Shown piece by piece: positions 20,727-30,980 of a stretch of 64,000 nt of DNA. The stretch comes from Corinectria fuckeliana (lineage: Eukaryota > Ascomycota > Sordariomycetes > Hypocreales > Nectriaceae): contig WPDH01000135.1 in the NCBI GenBank assembly GCA_019137255.1, forward strand, positions 186,001-250,000. The letters are read 5' to 3'. The translations under genes were made by a program, and so were the position numbers. Within the stretch, counting starts at the first letter, position 1; each line of letters starts with the position of its first letter. The notes under the pieces were generated by a model, which did not search any database, was not told where the DNA came from, and worked only from the letters and a program-made list of their open reading frames with translations.

Positions 20727-23700
20727 ATGAGGCTTTCTACCGCCAGGTCTCTCGCGTTTGGGGCCGCACTGGTCCACCACGCCGAGGCCCTCGCTACCGG
20801 GTTCTCGGTCACCGATGGCACCGACGCATCTGCCTTGTACGATGCCAGCTTTGGCCGCGTGGATCTGGAAAGGGCCTCGGCACCACTCCTGACGGGTGGT
20901 GACAGCACTGGGACCTTTTCCAATGGACCTCTCGGAATTGGCAACGGCGTGATCCTCACGACGGGAAACGCTGTGGGAGCTTTGCCTAACGGAAACGTCA
21001 ATGTCGACAAAGGCAGAACCGGGGGCCAGCTCTGTGCCAAAATTGGCTTGACTCCTTACGACGAAGTGGTCTTTACTGCCTCCTTCTCTGTACCAGCAGA
21101 TGTCGAGGCGCTATCCATCAAATACATCTTTGCCACAGCTGAGACAATGTGAGCTGCACCTGAATGAGGTCAAGAAATGTCACTAATGAGTTATAGGCCT
21201 ACGTTCGGGATCAAAATGCGAAGGCATCTCGATGAAAGGTCGCGAGATAAACGAGGCAGGCCGCCGGACAGGTTGCTCCAGCCTGATCAGATGATCATCC
21301 AGCTCGACGGAGAGACGATGGAGACTAGGCTTGCGTCAGATACCGACATGAACCTGGGCCCGAGTGACACCGGCATGTCATACGTGCGTTCGACGGCGTT
21401 GGAGTCGCTCGAGCTCCCCATGACACCTGGAGATCATGAGATGATCTTTGTGATCTGCGATGCCAACATCGCCGATCGTGACTCTGCCCTCCTTTTCAAG
21501 GTGGAAACAGAGATCCGAACAACAGCCACGTCGTCGACCACGACAACACCTACACCCACGCCTACGAGTACACCAGCTACGACAACTACGGTGGCTTCCA
21601 GCGACACGACCTCTACCACTACGACTACTAGTGATAATACTTCGGACACGATGACAACTACTAGTGCGACGACCTTAGATACCACGACTTTTGAGACCAC
21701 CACCACTGACACCACGACGACTGGTGATACGACTTCAGAGACAACGACAACTACTAGCGGCACAGCCTCGGACACCACAACCTCTGACACAACGACTATT
21801 AGTGATACGATTTCGGGAACCACCACGACTCCCAGCGGGACGGCATCGGATACTACGACCTCAGATACTACGACTTCTAGTGATGCCACTTCAGGAACGA
21901 CGTCAACTACTAGCGGAATGGCCTCTGAAACCACGACGACCATTTCTAGCACGACAGTCTCCGAAACCACCACGGACCCCGACACTACGACAAGCACCTT
22001 TAGCGAGGCAGACTCAGGAACTACAACGAGTTCTAGTGCTGCGAGCTCAGACTCGACGGATTCCATTACCGAAACGACTACAAGTATGCCGAAAACAAAC
22101 TCAGCCACGAGCACCTCGACCGATACTAGATCTACGAGTGAGGGTGGTGCTGACACTGCTACGACAACTGCCACCAGCACCAGTGCCAGGGGTGATTCTC
22201 AATCTACCACCGCCCAAACGGTAAGACTTGATCAGGTGCAAGCCATACGTCCTTCAATCGATTAACGCTATGACCCAGGACTCTACTGAGCTCAGCTCTG
22301 CAGAGCTTACAACTTCACAGCCATCGAATACTACACCCGACGCGGAAAGTTCACAAACGGCCACAGAATCCGTCTCGACCACCTCTGCTACCTTGGAACC
22401 AGCAACTAACTTGCCTGCCATTGGACGATACGTCTTCAGCGGATGTCTGGGCTCCGAAGATGGCTACCCAGCCTTTGAGGAGGTGGGTAGAAGCAATGAT
22501 ATGACACCTACGCTGTGTATATCTCTAGCGCAAGGAAATAAATATGTCGGCATCATTGACAAGTCAGTACCTCCTACTCCTCTTCTCTGCACTGATGTCC
22601 TAACATGAGACTTTGTAGCACGTGCTACGGAGCAGATTCTCGTGAAGACACGGAATTTGTACCCACTGGAGAATGCGATATCCTGTGCCCAGGCGACCCA
22701 GCGTACTTCTGCGGTGGAATCGTCGGCTCCAACTTCGACCAACGATTCGTGCCTGCCTTTATGCTTCATCGACGTGGAGCTCCCGTTAGTGTCCTTCTTA
22801 CTCTCTACACCCTTGAAGATGACGTTGTATCGTCCTCTTCGTCAAGCGCAACTACCATCACCAGCGGCACTGCAGACAGCGGAAATAGCGCTACAGCTAG
22901 CCTTGGTCCTAGCGAATTGAGCACCACTACTGTCACAAAGAGCTCGGGACCTAGCGAATCAGTCAATGCTGTCTTCACAACGAGCCCAGGACCTAACGAA
23001 TTAAACTATCCCGTCATTACAGCAAGCCCCAGTTCCAACGGACCGGATTACATTGTCACAACGATTGTATCGACGATCGAATACACGACAATTGACGCTG
23101 CAAACGGTTACTCGCCAGTTGTCGTCGAATACTGCACAACTTTAGAGTACGTCCGCTGCCCGGTGTGCGAGAAAACGGCTCTACCGACAGTCCAGATGAC
23201 TGTAACAGAGGTCGCTTGTCACGCATGTGGCAAATATGGAGAGGACAGTATCACGCTCACCGTTCCTGTGGCTGTTCTCGCAAGCCCGACGGCTGCGTAT
23301 GAAAGCACACTGGAAGACGTGACGCCAGTCGGAGCGAAGGCCACCGCATCTCATACGAAGGAATATGATGCTTATGGAGCGCCAACTACAACCCCAGAGC
23401 CAGATGCGAACTCGAAGTACATGCATAAGTCAGCACCACACTATCCTGTGTCGGAATCGTTCTCGACAGCCATTGCAACTACAGAGCCCGACCATACTCT
23501 CTCGACACTGACATCAACTGGCCCTGGAAGCGAAGAGTCCGGCTACTCTTTCCCAGAATCGTCGATTAGACTCGCGACTGAAGAGCCTGAGTATTTCGTA
23601 ACATCCACTACCGGCCTCGCCAACGAGGGCATTGTCTTGATATCGACTTTTAGCCTCGCAACCGGAGCAGTAGACAGCCATGTCTCAGCATCGACATCAA

Positions 23701-23819
23701 CGGCTGTTGCGACGTCCGACACAAAGCCAAATGCAGTGGCAAGTGGAAGTATCAGGCTGCACATTTCGGGCTCGTATGGCTTGGCTCTAGGAATCATGGC
23801 CATGATCCTAATGGCCTAG
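20727..23819 (+). CDS. GPI-anchored cell-wall protein: choice-of-anchor-L-like domain plus WSC domain
   Basis: Predicted surface protein of 976 residues from four exons: 20727-21148, 21197-22220, 22279-22562 and 22619-23819. The three introns (48, 58 and 56 bases) all keep frame. Signal peptide about 1-23. The N-terminal domain (FSVTDGTDASALYDASF ... GIGNGVILTTGNAVG ... FTASFSVPADVEALSIKYIFA) resembles the choice-of-anchor-L family known mostly from bacteria. A Ser/Thr stalk of about 225 residues follows, likely heavily O-mannosylated. The WSC domain (YVFSGCLGSEDG ... NTCYGADS ... CPGDPAYFCGG, about 534-615) spans intron 3. Then a second Ser/Thr region, a Cys-containing segment (EYCTTLEYVRCPVC) and a hydrophobic tail fitting a GPI signal. 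WSC domains bind wall glucan or act as wall-stress sensors; without a cytosolic tail a structural or adhesion role is more likely. The segment just after intron 1 is less certain. Confidence 0.8.
21520..22220 (+). repeat. Ser/Thr-rich low-complexity coding stalk
   Basis: About 700 bases of degenerate ACN/TCN codons (for example TTTSDTTT-type units of about 11 residues) inside exon 2 of the WSC protein gene. The antisense strand is also open here, but that is a by-product of the codon pattern. Confidence 0.85.
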
Positions 23820-25425
23820 TGAACTCTGTCAGGGGTTTCAGGGCGCCGAGTCCTGCTGTTGAGTTAGAAGTGTTTACGGGGGGAGTCTGCTACCTTTGCT
23901 GCTCCCAATTGTAATTAGTGGGAAGAGTTGAAAGATATATTTTCATTCAAAATTGTTTTGTACAAACCCAAGCACACCCTTCAATGTAGACATCCGTTTA
24001 TCCGTTTTAGGTTTTAGTTGTAGATCAGTCAATCTCGTGAACCCACCTTGCTAGGCCCTAGAGACTCTTGAGGCAGTATTGTTACAACCGACGAAGATAT
24101 CCTAGCCGGATTCGCGGTAACTATAATAATCACTTATGTAGTAAGCAGAAGCTTTGGTATTTAAGGTCGTTTGTTAGGCCATGATACGAGGAAGCATAAA
24201 AAGGCTAAGGTATCTAGAAGGTCGTCCCAAATATGCCTTCTTGCCAGATCCCAACAAGGGTTCGTCTAAGAACCTTGACCCCAAGGATCAATGCCATCTC
24301 TACCGAAAATAGGAAATCTTGAGTCGTGGTATAGGTTTTAAAATTTTACCGTCTCTGAATACTCGTACTCATACGGGTCACCTCCGGAGTAACCAAGGTT
24401 GACTGAATAGAGGTTTGGGATTATATCTTGCGATTGCGATTGCTGTCTGAACCTAATTCTATCGACCTTCTCAATCCCTTATCCTTGACTCAGAACCAAT
24501 CAAAATCTTGCCGCTCTGACACCACATCTTGAGCCTCATCCACTCTAGCTTATCAATCTTGGCTTGGCATGGCTAATGCGATCACACCACTGTGGCTCCA
24601 TCTGAGAGCGCCACGGCCTCATTGGTCCGACTCTGGTCCGGACGTGCAACTGAGCTTCCCCTTTGCCAGACCCATTGTGAACAATGGGCTGCGAATTAGA
24701 CATCGACCTTTCGAATTTCCACTGCCTTTGATTAACCTTTGCTAGCTCATGGAAGGGAACTGTCGATATGACGTGTTTAGCTCATAGCAGATGTGGAGTG
24801 ACACCATCAAGTGCCGGGAATGGATTCGGCATTTGGCCAAGGTGCCCATATTTCCTCGGCCGTCTCGCCAGTTCAAGCACGCTGCACGGGCAAAGCCGAC
24901 AACGTTATCGTCTCAGCTGTTTGAGGGACGCAGGTTGGCACGATTTCTAAGCATAGACGGAGCCCGTGCTCTTGGACCGGTATCCTGGTCCGCGATAACA
25001 GCGAGTCCGTAACTCCGTTCCGTGACTCCGTGATTCCATTCCGCGACTCCGTTCTGCGACTACGTTGGAGCCCACATAAACGAGTCTTCTGCCGAGGCCG
25101 CACTTATGTATGCAGCAACGGCCCGAAAAGTCTTCACAACGGGCGATGTCCCTGCGGCTGTGGAGACTGTCTTCATGCTACAGCCAACTCAATGCATGAA
25201 CTCACGAGATTCTGGGTGGAGTTTGCATCTGAGCGCCCGTCGGCTTATAAATGGACTTAGACTATCGCCATGACGACTTGTGCCTGCATTGTGGTGTATA
25301 TATATGGTTGGCCCCCGTTCTAGGGACACATTCCACAGCTCCAAAAGACCATCTTATACTGATAGTCCGTTTCATTGCCCACGACTCAACCCAATCAACT
25401 TCAAAAGCACAGCACATCACTCACC
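23820..25425. other. Intergenic region upstream of the OYE gene
   Basis: 1.6 kb with no supported gene. Between about 25005 and 25065 a unit like CCGTGACTCCGT/CCGCGACTCCGT recurs four to five times, a degenerate tandem repeat in the distal OYE promoter. Nothing else was recognised. Confidence 0.5.
25246..25251 (+). promoter_or_regulatory. TATA box candidate for the OYE gene
   Basis: TATAAA lies 175 bases upstream of the ATG at 25426. A second AT run (TATATATA near 25300) is closer but less typical. Confidence 0.4.
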
Positions 25426-26601
25426 ATGGCTGCTCCCGAATCTAGACTATGGCAGCCGCTCAAGGTCGGCAACTTGCAGCTCTCACACCGCCTCGCCATG
25501 GCCCCTCTCACCCGCTTCCGCAACGACGACAACCATGCTCCCCTTGATATCATGCTCAAGTACTACGCCGACCGCGCCTCAGTCCCCGGCACCCTCATCA
25601 TCAGCGAGGCTACTGGAGTATCGGGGGCGGCCGAGGGAGACCCCGGCCTGCCCGGCATCACAACCGAGGAGGAGATCGCCGGCTGGACGAAAATCTACGC
25701 GGCCGTCCACGAAAAGGGCAGCTTCATGTTCCAGCAGCTCTGGGACCAAGGCCGCGCCGCCAACCCCGAGTACGTCAGGAGCCGTGGTTTCAAGTATGCG
25801 TCCAGCAGCGACAAGCAGCTGGAGGGCCGCCCTGTGCCTCCCGAGCCCTTGACCGAGGAGGAGATTTGGCAGAAGATTGCCGACTTCCGAAACGCCGCCA
25901 AGAACGTCATCGCGGCTGGCGGCGATGGAGTCGAGGTCCACGGCGCCCATGGCTATCTCGTCGACCAGTTCACCCGCGATAGCGTCAACAGCCGCACCGA
26001 CAAGTGGGGTGGTTCTGTCGAGAACCGCGCTCGCTTCTTGCTCGAGATCATCAAGGCTGTTGTCGACGAGGTTGGTGCCGAGCGCACTGCCCTGCGCCTC
26101 AGTCCCTTTGCGAAATTCCAGGCCTCATACTCCACCGATACTTGGGAGCAGACGGGATACATCATTCGCGAACTCAAGAAGGCTGGATACAAGCTCGCCT
26201 ACCTGTCCTTCGTCGAGCCTCGCGGTGACCCTGTGAACCTCGGCATCGTTGCCCAGCAGCCTTCGGACAAGGTCAAGCCCTTTGGAGATAAGGAGCAAAC
26301 GATCAAGTTCTTCCTCGAGGAATGGGACAACCAATCCCCCGTATATGTCGCTGGCGGCTACACTCCCGAGAGCGCTGCACAGGCGCTTGATGGACAATAC
26401 AAGAAGTGGGATGTCGGTATTGCATTTGGCCGCCACTTCATCTCCAACCCGGACCTGGTCTTCCGAGCCAAGAATGGCATTCCTTTCGCTCCTTATAACC
26501 GCGAGACCTTCTACCTCAGGAACAGCGCGGTTGGTTACAACGACTATCCATTTAGCGAAGAGTTCACCAAGTCAGCTGGCGCTACGGCTGTGCGTACCTA
26601 G
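25426..26601 (+). CDS. NADH:flavin oxidoreductase, Old Yellow Enzyme family
   Basis: FMN-dependent ene-reductase of 391 residues, single exon. The ATG at 25426 has a good context (ACCATGG) and is preferred over the upstream open frame. FMN barrel: LWQPLKVGNLQLSHRLAMAPLTRFR at the N-terminus. The substrate-binding pair is in GVEVHGAHGYLVDQF (the His-x-x-His pair that corresponds to the His/Asn pair of OYE1). It continues with RTDKWGGSVENRARFLLEI and the late barrel strands PVYVAGGYTPESA and DVGIAFGRHFISNPDLVFR, all characteristic. It reduces activated C=C bonds using NAD(P)H; roles range from detoxification to steps of alkaloid-type pathways. The physiological substrate is unknown. Its 3' side faces the RIP-mutated retroelement at 27.2 kb. 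Confidence 0.94.
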   Translation: MAAPESRLWQPLKVGNLQLSHRLAMAPLTRFRNDDNHAPLDIMLKYYADRASVPGTLIISEATGVSGAAEGDPGLPGITTEEEIAGWTKIYAAVHEKGSFMFQQLWDQGRAANPEYVRSRGFKYASSSDKQLEGRPVPPEPLTEEEIWQKIADFRNAAKNVIAAGGDGVEVHGAHGYLVDQFTRDSVNSRTDKWGGSVENRARFLLEIIKAVVDEVGAERTALRLSPFAKFQASYSTDTWEQTGYIIRELKKAGYKLAYLSFVEPRGDPVNLGIVAQQPSDKVKPFGDKEQTIKFFLEEWDNQSPVYVAGGYTPESAAQALDGQYKKWDVGIAFGRHFISNPDLVFRAKNGIPFAPYNRETFYLRNSAVGYNDYPFSEEFTKSAGATAVRT

Positions 26602-27219
26602 GACTGGAGCAATCGGCATTAAGGGAGACATAGCATAGGCGCTTGGTTGTATAGACTATATAGAATGATGACGACGTTTTCTGATCATTTTACTCATGAG
26701 AGCTACATTTCGTGCTTGAGCGACTTTCAATCCTGACGCTGAACCTCGTGGCAGTTACTCACTATTCAGTTCTAGCTAGTGCTTTCTAATAACATGCATC
26801 TTAATACGATTACTCTGCACCTATATGAACCTGCCACTAAGTTGCACTATTGCGAAATAGGAGTCTAGATGTTCATCTATTTAGCTGGCCATCTAAAATC
26901 ACGCCAGCTATGCCATGTCAATTACGGGTATCCACACGGCTTCCAGACGTATACAGTACTCCATCATATCATATATGGCCTGAGCCCATACTTTCGAATA
27001 AATCCCTGAGGTGTCTGTAAACTTCAACTAGCGATACGGCTTGCTCCACTTACCTACAGGGGTGACCTGCCTCTATTGATCGTCCATTCCCTATGCCTAC
27101 ATATTCGTGCCACTTTGCCGAATATAGTGAGTGAATTACAGGGAATAGGCTAATAAAGAACAACAATGGCACAATAGTGGGCTCTACGCGAGTCATTTAT
27201 ACACAGGTTGGCGGGGTAA
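26602..27219. other. Intergenic region before the retroelement
   Basis: 618 bases with the OYE 3' UTR and otherwise no recognised feature, up to the GAAGG target-site repeat. Confidence 0.5.
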
Positions 27220-27224
27220 GAAGG

Positions 27225-27480
27225 TGTTGGACACATGACTGTTTGAAAGTGGGTTGTACAGGCCGAATTTCAGGTGATTAGATTATAAAAAAATAGATAA
27301 TAATAATAAAGCCTAGTAATATGATTTAATTAATATGTTAATTATTAGAATTAGTATTATTATAATTATATAATTCTGATTTCTTTTAGGCCTCTTGTCT
27401 TAAGAGATTTCTTATCTTTTAAATTATCTAAGCTTTTTATAATCTTAGTTATTCTTTTTAGCTAGGTTTTTTATCTAATA
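27225..27480. repeat. Left LTR (heavily RIP-mutated)
   Basis: 256 bp. It aligns along its whole length with 30617-30871 with one extra T. Its inner (3') half has been changed almost throughout toward A/T relative to the right LTR. Confidence 0.9.
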
Positions 27481-30400
27481 TATTCTTCTAGTTAAAGCTA
27501 TTTATAGCTTTAACTATTTATTTAATAGTTTCTTTCTTAGTATTATAAAAAACAAAAATTAGTTTTTATTTAACTTTAAATTTAGATATTATAAAAAGAG
27601 TAGTAATAACTCTAGTTATTATACTAAGATAATAGTTAGAGTTACTATATATTTAGGTTATATAAAAAAGTAATTATAAGAAGATTAAGATTATTATTAA
27701 GTCTAGTAAAAAGAAGAGATTTTTATTATTTAAGCTAATTTTAAGCTTATTTTAGTAAGCTTTATAAGCTCTTTTAAATATTTATAAATATAAGTATAAA
27801 CTACTTAAAGTGATTATAGTTTATTAATTTAAAAGAATTAGTTATAGTAACTCTAACTATTATATTAACTTAAGTCTTTCTAAAAGAAAGATTATTAATC
27901 CTAATATATAAGACTCTTATTATAACTATTATAACTAATATAATTATAACTATTAATATAATTATAGTATTTTTAAATCTAATACTAGAAATAAGCTTAA
28001 ATTAAGATTTAACTATAGCTAGATTATTAGACTTATAAGATTATTAAGCTTATATTATTTCTTAAGCTAATTTATAATATTTATAAGCTTAAGCTATTTT
28101 ATAAATATTCTAAAGAGCTTACTTACTAGGATCTTTATAAGATTATTAGCTAGTATATTTTTAAGTAATATATATCTTATTATAATAGTCTCTTTCTTAG
28201 CTTTCTAATAAAGCTAGTAATTATATATATTAATATACTATAAGTTTATATATAGCTAGCTTAGCTGCTTATTAATAAGACTAATTATCTATATATTATC
28301 ACACTAGATTTATATATACTAAGTATTTCTAAGCTTAAGTCTTAGCTTTATAAGAAGCTAACTTTAAAATGTATCTTTCTTAACAGCTTATAATAATACT
28401 AGTAGTTTTATCTTAGTTATTAAGATTATTATTATAGTCTACTTATTTGCTTTTTATCTTATAACTTTTCTAAACAGCTTTATAATATATACTTATAAGC
28501 TCTTATAATCACTTAAGTTATTAGTAAAAGAAATATTACTAGTTATAATAAAGTTATCTTTACTGCTTAGCTAGAGAGCTAAAATATAAGTCTTTTTAAG
28601 ATAAAAAAAGTTTAATTAGCAGCTTTATAGTATATTAGTCTAGAGTTCTAACTATATTATAGTAACTATATAATTATAAAGATAATATTAGAGTGTATAA
28701 TTACTATAATATATAAGATTAAGTCTATCTTCTGTTAGTAATATTAGATCTCTACAGCTAATACTTAGTCTTAATATATTTATAACTTAATCTTTATTAT
28801 TAGAATATAAGTTATACTTTTACTATTTAGTATAGTTACTAGATTAGTAATCTTAAGTGTATACTAAAATTAAGATAGATTAGCCTTTTCTTTCTGTCTT
28901 AATAAACTATAATCTCTAAGAATTACTAGAGATTATACCTACTTATTATAGTATATTATATTTAAAGCTTATATATTAGTAAAGCTATTATCTCTATTAA
29001 ATATTTTTAGAATATTAAAGTAATATTATTTATATAGTAAAAGATAATAATCCTATTCTTAATTATATAATAAAAGTTATAAGAGATTATCTTAAATCTT
29101 ATCTCTTTTAGAGCTTCTCTAAGCTTTTTCTACTAGAGAAAAGATAATTTTTTAAGCTTATAAAATATCTTATTTATAAGTAGTGTGATAGTACTAATTA
29201 GCATAAGAGTTTTAATATATATAGAGCTTAGCTGCTAGTAGTCACCACTTAAAGTAGTTATCTTATCTAATCTTAATAGAAGTTAACACTTTTTCCCTTC
29301 TTAATTTTAATCTCACCTTTTATCACTTTTTATCTTATCTTACCTAGCTGTTATAGCAGCTCTTATTATTTATTCTTATTCTTACTAGCTAGATTACCTT
29401 TAAAAGTATTAAATCTAATACTTAAAGGCAGTCTAACCTGTTTTGCGTCTTTTATAGTTGCCTAAGCTATAATCTTATCTGTGTATCTCCTCTTCTAAGC
29501 TGACAGCTTTAGTCAGGTAGTTAGTCTACACTAACTGTATCCCCTGCTAACAAAATATAAGCAGCTTAGGTTTATATTAAGACTAGGCTAGTAAATACTA
29601 TATATAATCTATTTGCTAAGCTAGAGAGCCTTTTAGGTTTTCTTAATAAGAACTATATAAGCCAGGCTGATAGTAAGAGCAGTAAGAGTAGGAGCTCTTA
29701 AGTTAAAGGTTTAGTTACTATGTGTTCTTAAAAGCAGAGAGGTCTATCTAAGTATCCTTTCTTAGCACGAGCCTAATATAAGACTGTAACAGGGCAGTCA
29801 CAGCTCTAAGCTAAGTGTTTACTCTTATAGAGGATATAATTTAGAGGGATCTTTTTATGTTTAGTTAGGCATTCTTCTCTATTAGTATATAAAATACCTT
29901 TATAATATCTGCAAGTTAGGGCTGATTTATAGTTCTAAGCTAAGTGTCTAAACTTAAAGCAGTTATAGTATTAGGTGGGCTAGAGCCTCTTATTAAGAGT
30001 AGTAATATTATATATAATATATTTAAAGTTATTTACTTAGGTATTTAGGTTTTTTAAAGTTATTAGAGTAACTTTAAAGAACACTTTTTATACTTTAAGA
30101 ATAGTACTTTAAGCTATATAAAGATTAGTACTTATAGTCTTCTTTAGAGTAATATACTAGTCTTTTAAGCTATTATCTAAGTTATAGTTATATTTCTAAA
30201 GACTCTTTTTAACTATATTTTTAACCTAGATCTTAATAATAGTAAGATAGTTAGTCTGCTTCTTATATATATTATTATTAGTATTATATTAAGCTAGAAT
30301 TATTCTTATATTCTTAGCTTAAACTTTACCTACTATAATAATTAGAGTAAAAAAATCTATTATAACTTTAAGAAGTAATAGTATAATAGATAAAAAGAGA

Positions 30401-30616
30401 GTTAGCAGATTAGTAACTTTAAAGTTAATATAAGCTTAAAGATTCTTAGTCTTAATCTTTATAATAAAGTGCTTATTCTAGCTGTATTAGTTAGCTAATC
30501 TATTTAGTCTAATCTTTTTATCTAATCTTCTAATTATAAATAATATCTTAGTGATTATTACTTAGATTTTTTATATAATAGTTATCTTTATTAATAAAGA
30601 CTATAAGACTCTTAAT

Positions 30617-30871
30617 TATTAGATATATAATTATTTATAAGTAAATTATATAAGCTAAATTTCAGATAATTAAATTATAGAAAAATAGATAATAATAATA
30701 AAGCCTAGTAATATAATTTAATTAATATATTAATCACTAGAATTAGTGTTATTATAATTATATAATTCTGATCTCTTCTGAGCCTCTTATCCTAAGGGAT
30801 TTCCTGTCTTCTAGATCATTCAGGCTTTTATGGCCTTAGTCATCCCCTTCAGCCGAGTCCCCTGTCTGACA
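30617..30871. repeat. Right LTR (distal half barely mutated)
   Basis: 255 bp. Its first half is as AT-rich as the interior, but from about 30770 onward it keeps a normal G+C (for example CATCCCCTTCAGCCGAGTCC). RIP therefore faded just before the neighbouring esterase gene. Confidence 0.9.
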
Positions 30872-30980
30872 GAAGGTAAGACGTTGTTATGCTACAGACA
30901 AATCAATAACCAGTAGGGAAATAAAATTCATAGAACGTTGTTAAATTGGTGTTTCAATTCTAACCGATGGAAGACTCGAG

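Larger units (their letters stand above)
27225..30871. mobile_element. LTR retrotransposon, RIP-mutated, about 3.65 kb
   Basis: Direct repeats at 27225-27480 and 30617-30871 are LTRs that begin TG (TGTTGGAC in the left copy) and end CA (TCTGACA in the right copy). The element is bounded by the perfect 5-bp direct repeat GAAGG (27220-27224 and 30872-30876). LTR differences are almost all G/A and C/T transitions, the RIP signature. The internal 3.1 kb is extremely AT-rich (TTATAA/CTTAAG-type words) and has no usable frame. A patch at about 29390-29960 is less mutated and may be former gag-like coding sequence, but I cannot confirm it or the orientation. The interior is short for an autonomous gypsy or copia element, so it may be non-autonomous or deleted. 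Confidence 0.93.

Noticed and set aside
21434..22180. Minus-strand open frame of 248 codons rich in Val
   Set aside because: Antisense of the Ser/Thr stalk of the WSC gene; the repeat codons keep the other strand open.
27481..30616. Centromere or mitochondrial insert, because of the extreme AT content
   Set aside because: LTRs, target-site duplication and transition-only divergence show a RIP-mutated retroelement.
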